Origin: Mycolicibacterium arabiense
GTDB lineage: Bacteria; Actinomycetota; Actinomycetes; Mycobacteriales; Mycobacteriaceae
Assembly: GCF_010731815.2 (NCBI RefSeq)
Contig: NZ_AP022593.1
Coordinates: 4,898,001-4,962,000, forward strand
Reading direction: 5' to 3'
DNA length: 64,000 nt
A program made the position numbers and the translations under genes. Within the stretch, counting starts at the first letter, position 1. Each line of letters starts with the position of its first letter. Positions 36,900 through 44,389 of this stretch are shown here, piece after piece. A model generated the notes under the pieces. That model saw only the letters and a list, made by a program, of their open reading frames with translations. It was not told the origin of the DNA and did no database searches.

Positions 36900-38246
36900 A
36901 TGACGAACCACCCGAGGTACTCGCCGCCGCAGCCGCCGCAGGGCCCGCGTCCCGGTGGCTACGACCACGCGGCGCCTGGTTACCAGGGTGGGCAGGCTCG
37001 TCCCGGTCCGCAGCAGCCGAACTACGACTGGCGCTACGCGACGCAGCAGCACCCCACCCAGCAGCACGCCTACCGGGGACCCTACGACCCCTACGCCGGC
37101 GGTGCGCAGACCCGCGTCGTGCCCGGTGGGCACGCGCCGGCACACCAAACCCGCTCCCGCGCAGGCGCTTTGACGGTGGGAGCGCTCGCGATTGCACTGG
37201 TGTCGGCCGGCATTGGCGGCGGTGTCGCGACGCTGGTCGAGCCCGACCGGGCATCGGTGTCCTCGGTCTCCGGTGCGACGCCCGGCGAGCCTGCGGCCAG
37301 CCTGCCCGCAGGCTCCGTCGAGCAGGTCGCCGCCAAGGTCGTTCCCAGCGTCGTCAAGTTGGAGACCGACATGGGCAGGCAGTCCGAGGAGGGCTCGGGC
37401 ATCATCCTGTCGTCCGACGGACTGATCCTCACCAACAACCACGTCGTCTCGGCCGCAAAGGACGGCGGTCCCGGCGGCGGGGCCGTCCAGACCAAGGTCA
37501 CGTTCGCCAACGGAGCGACCACGTCGTTCACCGTCGTGGGAACCGACCCGAGCAGTGACATCGCCGTGGTCCGCGCCGACAACGCCAGGGACCTGGCGCC
37601 CATCACGGTCGGCTCCTCCGGCAATCTGCGCGTCGGCCAGGACGTGGTGGCCATCGGGTCGCCGCTGGGGCTCGAGGGCACCGTCACCACGGGAATCGTC
37701 AGCGCGCTGAACCGGCCCGTGGCCGCGGGCGGCGACGTGAAGAACCAGAACACCGTGCTCGACGCGATCCAGACCGACGCCGCGATCAACCCGGGTAACT
37801 CGGGTGGCGCGCTGGTCAACATGAACGGCGAACTCGTCGGCGTGAACTCCGCGATCGCCACGCTGGGCGGTGACTCGGCGCAGTCGCAGAGCGGTTCCAT
37901 CGGGCTCGGCTTCGCCATTCCGGTCGACCAGGCCAAGCGCATCGCCGACGAACTCATCCAGAACGGCACCGCTTCGCACGCCTCGCTCGGCGTGCAGGTT
38001 GGCAACGATGCGGCGGCAGACGGCGCCAAGATCGTCGACGTCACCAGCGGTGGTGCTGCCGCGGCAGCAGGCCTGCCCAGCGGCGTCGTCGTCACCAAGG
38101 TCGACGACCGGGTGATCGGCAGCGCCGACGCGCTCGTGGCGGCCGTGCGGTCGAAGGCACCCGGTGACCAGGTCACGCTGACCTACCTCGATCCGTCGGG
38201 CAAGCCGCAGACCGTGCAGGTCACCCTCGGCAAGGCCGCCCAGTGA
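36900..38246 (+). CDS. pepD: HtrA-like serine protease PepD
   Basis: A 448-residue membrane-anchored periplasmic protease. A Pro/Gln/Gly-rich cytoplasmic N-terminus (1-85) precedes one transmembrane helix (about 86-108), a trypsin-like domain with catalytic His in ILTNNHVVS, Asp in SSDIAVVR and Ser in NPGNSGGAL, and a C-terminal PDZ domain (from about 340; ASLGVQVGN, GGAAAAAGLPSG). It digests misfolded envelope proteins and tunes the MprAB response. ATG 36900 has GGAAGAG upstream. Its TGA overlaps a GTG (38243), possibly the start of moaB2. Confidence 0.96.
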   Translation: MTNHPRYSPPQPPQGPRPGGYDHAAPGYQGGQARPGPQQPNYDWRYATQQHPTQQHAYRGPYDPYAGGAQTRVVPGGHAPAHQTRSRAGALTVGALAIALVSAGIGGGVATLVEPDRASVSSVSGATPGEPAASLPAGSVEQVAAKVVPSVVKLETDMGRQSEEGSGIILSSDGLILTNNHVVSAAKDGGPGGGAVQTKVTFANGATTSFTVVGTDPSSDIAVVRADNARDLAPITVGSSGNLRVGQDVVAIGSPLGLEGTVTTGIVSALNRPVAAGGDVKNQNTVLDAIQTDAAINPGNSGGALVNMNGELVGVNSAIATLGGDSAQSQSGSIGLGFAIPVDQAKRIADELIQNGTASHASLGVQVGNDAAADGAKIVDVTSGGAAAAAGLPSGVVVTKVDDRVIGSADALVAAVRSKAPGDQVTLTYLDPSGKPQTVQVTLGKAAQ

Positions 38247-38317
38247 CCATCGCGCCGGGGCGGCCCGAGCTGAGAATGGTCGCGCCCGCGTCGGCCGGGC
38301 CATATACGGTTGGCTTC

Positions 38318-38815
38318 ATGGAACAGCCGTCGGAACTGGTGGGCCGCGCGCTGGTCGTGGTCGTCGATGACCGCACCGCGCATGGCGACGAGGAGGACCA
38401 CAGCGGTCCGTTGGTCACCGAACTATTGGGTGAAGCGGGATTCGTGGTCGACGGCGTCGTCGTCGTGGCGTCCGACGAGGTCGAGATTCGCAACGCGCTC
38501 AACACCGCCGTCATCGGTGGCGTCGATCTGGTGGTCTCCGTCGGTGGCACCGGTGTCACGCCCCGAGACGTCACGCCCGAGGCCACGCGCACGATCCTCG
38601 ACAGGGAGCTCCTCGGCATCTCCGAGGCGCTCCGAGCCTCCGGGTTGTCGGCCGGCATCGTCGACGCGGGCGTCTCCCGCGGCCTCGCCGGCATCTCGGG
38701 CAGCACGCTCGTCGTCAACATTCCCGGTTCACGTGGCGCGGTACGCGACGGCATGGCCACTCTGGGTCCGCTTGCGACTCAGGTCATCGCCCAGCTATCC
38801 AGCCTGGACATCTGA
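38318..38815 (+). CDS. moaB2: Molybdopterin-binding MoaB/MogA family protein
   Basis: A 165-residue (from ATG 38318) protein of the MogA/MoaB fold: RALVVVVDDRTAHGD, DLVVSVGGTGVTPRDVTPEAT (the molybdopterin-binding GGTG loop) and ISGSTLVVNIPGSRGAVRDG. It would adenylylate molybdopterin or act as a paralogue in cofactor maturation. Earlier in-frame starts are GTG 38243 (overlapping the pepD stop) and ATG 38276; conservation begins at 38318, where a TATACG box stands just upstream, hinting at a near-leaderless transcript. The M. tuberculosis protein is about 181 residues, so a longer start is possible. Confidence 0.85.
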   Translation: MEQPSELVGRALVVVVDDRTAHGDEEDHSGPLVTELLGEAGFVVDGVVVVASDEVEIRNALNTAVIGGVDLVVSVGGTGVTPRDVTPEATRTILDRELLGISEALRASGLSAGIVDAGVSRGLAGISGSTLVVNIPGSRGAVRDGMATLGPLATQVIAQLSSLDI

Positions 38816-38948
38816 GCCGGTGTTCACACGGCCCGACCTCGGTCGCGGTCGCGGGGGTTCAGGTGGAGCAATGCTCGTGATGAAGCGAAACCTCGTACGT
38901 CACACCCGTGTTCTGTTAACGCACGGTGAACAGCGGCGATGCGCCAAC

Positions 38949-38964
38949 TGTGATCTTCGTCACA
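38949..38964. promoter_or_regulatory. Perfect CRP-type operator
   Basis: TGTGA-TCTTCG-TCACA is an exact match to the mycobacterial CRP consensus. It lies 13 bp before the GTG of the 52-residue protein gene, so binding there would most simply repress that gene or act as a roadblock between moaB2 and it. Confidence 0.7.
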
Positions 38965-38977
38965 CCGGGTGGATCTC

Positions 38978-39136
38978 GTGACCGACGCAGCGCGGCCAAC
39001 GCGGGATGTAGTTAACAAGATCTTCGGCGAATCCATTCCCACTATCACTAGTGACGAACGCGACGACACCCGCCCCGACGACGATCCGGACCGGGATCGC
39101 TGGCTGCGGGACAACGTCCCACCACACCACGGCTGA
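38978..39136 (+). CDS. Small acidic conserved-looking protein (52 aa)
   Basis: GTG 38978 opens 52 codons ending TGA 39134-39136. The product begins MTDAARPTRDVVNKIFGE, has an aspartate-rich middle (SDERDDTRPDDDPDRD) and ends RWLRDNVPPHHG. The composition is stable and low-GC codons (ATC, AAC, ACT) are used like a real gene rather than a shadow; I recall similar short proteins with the RWLR-x-N-V-P-P ending in other mycobacteria. GGGTGGA precedes the start. A hairpin follows the stop and a perfect CRP site precedes it. Function unknown. Confidence 0.7.
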   Translation: MTDAARPTRDVVNKIFGESIPTITSDERDDTRPDDDPDRDRWLRDNVPPHHG

Positions 39137-39177
39137 CCTGTGCTTTCCCGCTGAGCGAAAAGCCGCGGGCCACAGGT
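39136..39177 (+). terminator. Hairpin after the 52-residue protein gene
   Basis: acctgtg (39136-39142) pairs with cacaggt (39171-39177), with an inner cccgc/gcggg pair (39147-39151 / 39165-39169). It begins at the stop codon and probably ends that transcript before the porin region. Confidence 0.5.
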
Positions 39178-39512
39178 GTGCACCTCACCCCATGGATACT
39201 TCCGGTATGTGACCGGCGTCGATGGCGGGGCGCCTTGGTAGACGGACCCGTACACGAGTTGACCCCGGGACGTCCCAGCAAATCGCTCTCTCAGCCGAAC
39301 GTCTCCCAAACTCGAGAATTGCTTGCGTTGCCGGGGGGATGCCTCACCGTTATGTTTCTGCTGTCAACGATGAGCGATTGATAAGAGCAACATGTGGACT
39401 TTCTAATTCCGCTCACATGAAGCTCTTGCACGGTGTGTGGTTGAGGCGTAAGACCACCCACCGGAACCACAGCGGTGAGCCTGCCGGATCACCTTCGACA
39501 CATAGGGAGAAC
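39178..39512. other. Long upstream region of the first porin gene
   Basis: About 335 bp without a gene. Porin genes of the mspA family in fast-growing mycobacteria are known to have promoters several hundred bases upstream and long leaders, which would explain the space. An AGGGAG ribosome binding site lies eight bases before the ATG. I see no other motif I would defend. Confidence 0.5.
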
Positions 39513-40148
39513 ATGAAGGCAATCAGTCGGGTGCTGGTCGCGTTGGTCGCGACCATCGCGGCTCTGTTCGCGAGCACGGGCACCTCACACGCAGGTCTGG
39601 ACAACGAGCTGAGCCTCGTTGACGGCAAGGACCGCACGCTGACGATCCAGCAGTGGGACACGTTCCTCAATGGCGTGTTCCCCCTGGACCGCAACCGGCT
39701 CACCCGTGAGTGGTTCCACTCGGGCAAGGCCAAGTACATCGTGGCCGGCCCCGGTGCCGAGGAGTTCGAGGGAACGCTGGAGCTGGGCTACCAGATCGGC
39801 TTCCCCTGGTCGCTCGGCGTGGGCATCAACTTCTCGTACACCACCCCGAACATCCTGATCGACGATGGTGACATCACCGGTCCTCCGTTCGGTCTGGAGT
39901 CGGTCATCACCCCGAACCTGTTCCCCGGCGTGTCCTTCAGTGCTGACCTGGGCAACGGCCCCGGCATCCAGGAAGTCGCCACCTTCTCGGTGGACGTCGC
40001 GGGTCCCGACGGTGCGGTTGCCGTGTCCAACGCGCATGGAACGGTGACCGGTGCTGCCGGTGGCGTGCTGCTGCGTCCGTTCGCTCGACTGATCTCGAGC
40101 ACCGGCGACAGCGTCACCACCTACGGCGAGCCCTGGAACATGAATTAA
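39513..40148 (+). CDS. MspA-family porin, copy 1
   Basis: A 211-residue outer-membrane (mycomembrane) porin. The 27-residue signal peptide ends TSHA|GLDNELS as in MspA, leaving a 184-residue mature protein, the MspA length. The constriction-zone aspartates are present in ILIDDGD (D117, D118, D120; mature D90, D91, D93), predicting a cation-selective octameric pore for small hydrophilic nutrients. The position between moaB2 and mscL corresponds, from memory, to the mspC locus of M. smegmatis. The protein is identical to the second copy. Confidence 0.96.
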   Translation: MKAISRVLVALVATIAALFASTGTSHAGLDNELSLVDGKDRTLTIQQWDTFLNGVFPLDRNRLTREWFHSGKAKYIVAGPGAEEFEGTLELGYQIGFPWSLGVGINFSYTTPNILIDDGDITGPPFGLESVITPNLFPGVSFSADLGNGPGIQEVATFSVDVAGPDGAVAVSNAHGTVTGAAGGVLLRPFARLISSTGDSVTTYGEPWNMN

Positions 40149-40185
40149 CAATTGTCACTCCTGTGACGATCACTAGGTAGCGGTG

Positions 40186-40217
40186 CGTGCCGGTCGGACT
40201 TCGGTCCGGCCGGCACG
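40186..40217 (+). terminator. Terminator between the two porin genes
   Basis: cgtgccggtcggac (40186-40199) pairs with gtccggccggcacg (40204-40217), one wobble pair, closed by a stable C(TTCG)G tetraloop. It separates the copies, so the second probably has its own promoter or depends on read-through. Confidence 0.8.
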
Positions 40218-40271
40218 TTCGCTCCGCAGGGCCGCATTCACCGCAGTACTCACCGAGAAGGGTCACCAGAA

Positions 40272-40907
40272 ATGAAGGCAATCAGTCGGGTGCTGGTCGC
40301 GTTGGTCGCGACCATCGCGGCTCTGTTCGCGAGCACGGGCACCTCACACGCAGGTCTGGACAACGAGCTGAGCCTCGTTGACGGCAAGGACCGCACGCTG
40401 ACGATCCAGCAGTGGGACACGTTCCTCAATGGCGTGTTCCCCCTGGACCGCAACCGGCTCACCCGTGAGTGGTTCCACTCGGGCAAGGCCAAGTACATCG
40501 TGGCCGGCCCCGGTGCCGAGGAGTTCGAGGGAACGCTGGAGCTGGGCTACCAGATCGGCTTCCCCTGGTCGCTCGGCGTGGGCATCAACTTCTCGTACAC
40601 CACCCCGAACATCCTGATCGACGATGGTGACATCACCGGTCCTCCGTTCGGTCTGGAGTCGGTCATCACCCCGAACCTGTTCCCCGGCGTGTCCTTCAGT
40701 GCTGACCTGGGCAACGGCCCCGGCATCCAGGAAGTCGCCACCTTCTCGGTGGACGTCGCGGGTCCCGACGGTGCGGTTGCCGTCTCCAACGCGCATGGAA
40801 CGGTGACCGGTGCTGCCGGTGGCGTGCTGCTGCGTCCGTTCGCTCGACTGATCTCGAGCACCGGCGACAGCGTCACCACCTACGGCGAGCCCTGGAACAT
40901 GAACTAA
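40272..40907 (+). CDS. MspA-family porin, copy 2
   Basis: A second 211-residue MspA-type porin, identical in protein sequence to copy 1. Over 636 bp only two bases differ, both synonymous (GTG/GTC at the codon starting 40782 and AAT/AAC in the last sense codon). The identity begins at the ATG and ends at the stop; flanks are unrelated (upstream ccgagaagggtcaccagaa here). GAAGGG serves as ribosome binding site. The pore properties should equal copy 1; the difference can only be in expression. Confidence 0.96.
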   Translation: MKAISRVLVALVATIAALFASTGTSHAGLDNELSLVDGKDRTLTIQQWDTFLNGVFPLDRNRLTREWFHSGKAKYIVAGPGAEEFEGTLELGYQIGFPWSLGVGINFSYTTPNILIDDGDITGPPFGLESVITPNLFPGVSFSADLGNGPGIQEVATFSVDVAGPDGAVAVSNAHGTVTGAAGGVLLRPFARLISSTGDSVTTYGEPWNMN

Positions 40908-40929
40908 CTGCTCGACCGCTCATCGAGAA

Positions 40930-40957
40930 CAGCCCCCCGGCTCAGGCCGGGGGGCTG
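40930..40957. terminator. Strong terminator after porin copy 2
   Basis: A perfect 12-bp stem, cagccccccggc (40930-40941) and gccggggggctg (40946-40957), with tcag loop and a following tcttcgttct. It lies between convergent porin and mscL genes. Confidence 0.88.
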
Positions 40958-40976
40958 TCTTCGTTCTGGGGAAGTG

Positions 40977-41414
40977 TCAGTCCTTGTCGGCGCTCGTCAC
41001 CTTCGCCGTGTCCGGGCTGGGCCCGGCGCCGGGCGCGCTGCCACGGCCGTCGACCAGTAGGTCGCGGATCTCGGTGAGCAGGCTCAGTTCGGTGTCCTGG
41101 GCTTGTTCCACCTCGCCCCGCTTGCGAAGCCGGTTGTACGGCGCCACCACGAGGAAGTAGACGACGGCGGCCACCAGGACGAAGTTGATGGTCGCAGAGA
41201 TCAGCACGTTGAGGTCGATCGTCTGGCCGCCGCCGATGCTGATCTTGAGCAGCCCGACGTCGGTACCGCTGGCGCCGATGCGACTGGTGAGCGGCGTGAT
41301 GATCGTGTCGGTGAACGACTTGACCAGGGCGGTGAACGCGGTGCCGATGACGACCGCGACCGAGAGGTCGATGATGTTGCCGCGAGCGAGAAACTCCTTG
41401 AAGCCCTTGAGCAC
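40977..41414 (-). CDS. mscL: Large-conductance mechanosensitive channel MscL
   Basis: A 145-residue inner-membrane channel that opens at high membrane tension. [13 protein letters not shown] is the amphipathic N-terminal helix, then [19 protein letters not shown] (TM1, pore-lining), a periplasmic loop, and [16 protein letters not shown] (TM2), followed by the charged cytoplasmic helix ([13 protein letters not shown]). Length and order match actinobacterial MscL (Rv0985c). Confidence 0.96.
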   Translation of the reverse strand: MLKGFKEFLARGNIIDLSVAVVIGTAFTALVKSFTDTIITPLTSRIGASGTDVGLLKISIGGGQTIDLNVLISATINFVLVAAVVYFLVVAPYNRLRKRGEVEQAQDTELSLLTEIRDLLVDGRGSAPGAGPSPDTAKVTSADKD

Positions 41415-41483
41415 GAGATGTCCCCTTCCGGATGTGACGATTGCGTCGCAACCGTAACTCGCTGGGACGCGTGAAGTACCGCG

Positions 41484-42146
41484 TCACCGCAGCGTGAGCG
41501 TGAGCGCCTGGGTCAGGGATGCGCCCGCCACCTCGGTCGCGGATCGCGAGGGCAGCGCAACGAGTACGACGCGTTGATCGCCGCTGGTGGGTGACGCCGA
41601 CCGCTGCGACACCATCACGACGACGGCCTCGGCCGCCAACACCCGTGGTGGGGCGTCGGCCTGATCGCCGGGCAGCGTCGACGGGGCAGCGAGGACGTCG
41701 ACGACGTCACCGGGTCGCAGCAGGTCGAGTAGGGCGGCATCGGCGAGGTCGAGTGCCACGACCCGGGCGTCTGGTCCTGCGGTGGCCTCGGTGAGACGCG
41801 GGGTCAGCAGGCGCACGTCGGTGATGACCTCGCCGCGTCGGGCGGGCCCGGTGAGGTTCATGCCGACCAAACCGTCGAGACTGGACTGCGCGCCATCGGG
41901 AACCGTTGTCGCCGAATGTGATTCGACGACGACATCGGCCTCGGTGAGCGCGGTGCCGGGGGTGAGGTCTCGGGCCGCGACCACGACGTCGACGCGTCCG
42001 TCGGAAGGGTCGGGGCGCAGGGCTGCGACGGCGGCCAGCACGACGAGGGCACCTGCAAGCGCGCGGCGGGCGGCAACGGTACGCGTCCAGTCGGGGCGTA
42101 GCGCCGCAAGGCGGCTCAACGCCGACGGATCGAGCGGATGGCCCAT
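41484..42146 (-). CDS. SAF-domain protein (Rv0990c-like)
   Basis: A 220-residue protein with one N-terminal membrane helix (about 28-44: ALAGALVVLAAVAAL) and an external SAF/CpaB-like domain starting VDVVVAARDLTPGTALTEADVV, followed by a beta-rich region with ARVVALDLADAALLDLLRPGDVVDV. Such domains occur in pilus-assembly CpaB and flagellar FlgA; no pilus genes are nearby. Syntenic with Rv0990c, next to the FmdB gene. Confidence 0.82.
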   Translation of the reverse strand: MGHPLDPSALSRLAALRPDWTRTVAARRALAGALVVLAAVAALRPDPSDGRVDVVVAARDLTPGTALTEADVVVESHSATTVPDGAQSSLDGLVGMNLTGPARRGEVITDVRLLTPRLTEATAGPDARVVALDLADAALLDLLRPGDVVDVLAAPSTLPGDQADAPPRVLAAEAVVVMVSQRSASPTSGDQRVVLVALPSRSATEVAGASLTQALTLTLR

Positions 42147-42210
42147 GCCCTCACGCTAGAGAGCGACGGTCTCCGTGAACATGCCCAACGCGCACGCCTG
42201 TGGACAACCT

Positions 42211-42594
42211 CTACTTGGAGCCGGCGGACGCCGGAGCCGTACTGCTCGACGACGACTTGCTGCCGCCGTCACTGGACGAACCAGACGAGCTGGAACTCGA
42301 GCTGCTCGAGTCCTTGCTGCCGGAGTCCTTGCCGGCCGAAGTCGACGACTCGGAGGACGAGGACGTCGACGACGAGGAATCGCCGTTCGACGAGCTGCTC
42401 GACGAACTCTTGGCCGCATCGCGGCTGTCGGTGCGATAGAAGCCGCTGCCCTTGAAGACGACGCCGACCTTGCCGAAGAGCTTGCGCAGACGGCCCGAGC
42501 ACTGCGGGCACGTCGTCAGCGCATCGTCAGTGAACGCCTGAACGGCGTCGAAGCGGTTGTCGCACTCAGTACATGCGTACGAATAGGTCGGCAC
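42211..42594 (-). CDS. ruc: FmdB-type zinc ribbon protein with serine-rich tail (Rv0991c/Ruc-like)
   Basis: A 127-residue protein. Two CxxC pairs (CTEC, C8/C11; CPQC, C29/C32) form the FmdB zinc ribbon, and residues about 62-127 are an almost pure Ser/Gly/Lys/Ala tail, expected to be disordered. M. tuberculosis Rv0991c (Ruc) is a chaperone activated when oxidation releases zinc; the order of domains is the same here, with a longer, more serine-rich tail. GGAGG lies about seven bases before the ATG. A CIRCE element just upstream places it under HrcA heat-shock control. Confidence 0.9.
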   Translation of the reverse strand: MPTYSYACTECDNRFDAVQAFTDDALTTCPQCSGRLRKLFGKVGVVFKGSGFYRTDSRDAAKSSSSSSSNGDSSSSTSSSSESSTSAGKDSGSKDSSSSSSSSSGSSSDGGSKSSSSSTAPASAGSK

Positions 42595-42621
42595 GTGAAC
42601 CTCCGAAGATGGTCAAACTTG

Positions 42622-42648
42622 TTAGCACTCTACCGGTGCAAGTGCTAG
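42622..42648. promoter_or_regulatory. CIRCE element (HrcA operator)
   Basis: TTAGCACTC (42622-42630), nine bases, then AAGTGCTAG (42640-42648): the first half is a perfect CIRCE arm and the second matches GAGTGCTAA at 7 of 9. It lies 28 bp upstream of the FmdB/Ruc start. HrcA control of Rv0991c has been described in M. tuberculosis. Confidence 0.88.
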
Positions 42649-42715
42649 AACCGCCACGCGGCCCTGTCGATTCCTGCCGCAGCTCTCGACGCGACGTGAC
42701 GAGCAGCGCACTTCA

Positions 42716-43306
42716 TCAGTGCGGCAGCTCGAACAATCCTCGCCCCGGTGTCAGCACGTGCGTCATGGCCACGTCGTGTGCCTCACCCGGCAACTCCTCG
42801 ACGAATTCGTCGTCCCGCACGACCGCGCACAGTCGTGCGCCGGCGCCGACCAGTGGAAGCGAGCGGTCGTAGTACCCGGCACCCCGGCCCAACCGGACTC
42901 CGCGGCGATCCACGGCCAGCGCCGGCACCAGCACCACCGAGGCAGCGGCGATCGCGTGGGGAGGTTCGTGCGGCGGCGCGGGTTCACGCAGCCCGAACGG
43001 CGCCTCGACGAGTGCGTCGCTGCGGTAGGCGCCCCACGTCAGCGGCATCGGGGTTCCCTCGTCGTCGCGCGCGACGGGCAGCAGCACCCGTGCGCCTGCG
43101 GCTACCAATGCGTCCAGCATCTCGACCGACCCCGGTTCCGTCGCCAACGGCACGTAGGCGCAGACGACGTCTCCACGGCGGACGACGCTGCGCAACGCCA
43201 CTCGGATCGCGTCGGCATCGGCGCGGCGCGCCTCCAGTGGCAGTTCCCGGCGGGCCCGCAGGATCGCGGTTCGCCACTGAGCCTTCGTCCTCGTCGCGCC
43301 CGTCAC
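42716..43306 (-). CDS. 5-formyltetrahydrofolate cyclo-ligase
   Basis: A 196-residue enzyme that converts 5-formyl-THF to 5,10-methenyl-THF using ATP. KAQWRTAILRARREL at the N-terminus, VCAYVPLATEPGS, and the signature VPALAVDRRGVRLGRGAGYYDRSL (ATP/folate binding) identify it. GTG 43306 gives a length close to Rv0992c. It is divergent from galU, with about 90 bp between the starts, and oriented with the FmdB gene but separated from it by the CIRCE promoter region. Confidence 0.93.
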   Translation of the reverse strand: MTGATRTKAQWRTAILRARRELPLEARRADADAIRVALRSVVRRGDVVCAYVPLATEPGSVEMLDALVAAGARVLLPVARDDEGTPMPLTWGAYRSDALVEAPFGLREPAPPHEPPHAIAAASVVLVPALAVDRRGVRLGRGAGYYDRSLPLVGAGARLCAVVRDDEFVEELPGEAHDVAMTHVLTPGRGLFELPH

Positions 43307-43383
43307 GATCGTCAGCCTGTCACCCACCTGGCCACGTCGCGCAAAGTTGACGGAGTCCCACGGTGGCGAGCGGCCTAGGGCGT

Positions 43384-43389
43384 TATCGT
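43384..43389 (+). promoter_or_regulatory. -10 element for a leaderless galU transcript
   Basis: TATCGT matches TANNNT and is followed by seven bases and then the galU ATG, the exact geometry of mycobacterial leaderless promoters. No ribosome binding site is present, which fits. Confidence 0.55.
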
Positions 43390-43396
43390 GTGACGG

Positions 43397-44311
43397 ATGA
43401 CTCCACAGGCTCTGGTGCCGATTCCGCGTACCGCCGTCGTTCCCGCCGCAGGTCTGGGAACCCGTTTCCTGCCCGCGACGAAGACGGTTCCCAAGGAGCT
43501 GCTCCCGGTCGTCGACACCCCCGGAATCGAACTGGTGGCCGCCGAGGCCGCCGAGGCGGGCGCCGAGCGTCTCGTGATCATCACCTCCGAGGGAAAGGAC
43601 GGCGTCGTCGCGCACTTCGTCGAGGACCTCGTCCTCGAAGGCACCCTCGAGGCGCGCGGCAAGCAGGTGATGCTCGCCAAGGTGCGACGGGCGCCAGCGC
43701 TCATCAAAGTCGAGTCCGTGGTCCAGCACGAGCCGCTGGGCCTCGGGCACGCCGTCGGCTGCGTCGAGGACAGCCTGTCGTCCGACGAGGACGCGATCGC
43801 GGTGCTGCTGCCCGACGACCTGGTGCTACCCACCGGCGTGCTGGAGACCATGTCGAAGGTCCGCGCCAAGCGCGGCGGCACCGTGCTGTGCGCGATCGAG
43901 GTGCCCGAGGACAAGATCAGCGCCTACGGCGTCTTCGACGTCGAGGTCGTCCCCGACGCCGCCAACCCGAACGTGCTCAAGGTCAACGGCATGGTCGAGA
44001 AGCCGAAGGCCGAGGACGCGCCGTCGCTGTACGCCGCCGCCGGACGCTACGTGCTGGACCGCGCCATCTTCGACGCGTTGCGCCGAGTGCAGAAGGGCGT
44101 CGGCGGCGAGATCCAGCTGACCGATGCCATCGCACTGCTCATCGAGGACGGGCATCCAGTGCACGTAGTGGTGCACCGCGGGACCCGACACGACTTGGGA
44201 AATCCCGGCGGCTACCTCAAGGCTGCGGTTGACTTCGCGTTGGAACGCGACGACTACGGCCCCGAGCTGCGGAGCTGGCTGGTCGAGCGACTGGGCCTTT
44301 CCGCGGGCTGA
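43397..44311 (+). CDS. galU: UTP-glucose-1-phosphate uridylyltransferase
   Basis: A 304-residue nucleotidyltransferase making UDP-glucose for glycolipids, trehalose and glycogen-related glucans. VVPAAGLGTRFLPATKTVPKELLPVVD is the UTP-binding signature; QHEPLGLGHAV, LLPDDLVL and GMVEKPKAEDAPS follow in the standard order, with the terminal RHDLGNPGGYLKA. Start ATG 43397 is supported by the leaderless promoter geometry. A hairpin follows the stop. Confidence 0.96.
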   Translation: MTPQALVPIPRTAVVPAAGLGTRFLPATKTVPKELLPVVDTPGIELVAAEAAEAGAERLVIITSEGKDGVVAHFVEDLVLEGTLEARGKQVMLAKVRRAPALIKVESVVQHEPLGLGHAVGCVEDSLSSDEDAIAVLLPDDLVLPTGVLETMSKVRAKRGGTVLCAIEVPEDKISAYGVFDVEVVPDAANPNVLKVNGMVEKPKAEDAPSLYAAAGRYVLDRAIFDALRRVQKGVGGEIQLTDAIALLIEDGHPVHVVVHRGTRHDLGNPGGYLKAAVDFALERDDYGPELRSWLVERLGLSAG

Positions 44312-44319
44312 CGCGGCAA

Positions 44320-44337
44320 CCCAGCCCACGGGCTGGG
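44320..44337. terminator. Short GC hairpin after galU
   Basis: cccagccc (44320-44327) and gggctggg (44330-44337) are complementary; with a realistic loop six base pairs remain. It may attenuate read-through from galU into moeA1. Confidence 0.45.
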
Positions 44338-44389
44338 CGGCGACGCGCACGTGCGCACGGCGGGCCCTAGGACTGTAGAAAGGCTTGAC

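Noticed and set aside
38243..38317. N-terminal extension of MoaB2 from a GTG overlapping the pepD stop
   Set aside because: The overlap resembles other coupled starts here, but the 25 extra residues show no family similarity, so the later ATG was kept. It remains possible.
39289..39307. TCTCAG...TCTCCC before porin copy 1 as an MprA box
   Set aside because: Only one half-site matches and the spacing is 13 bp. Too weak to list.
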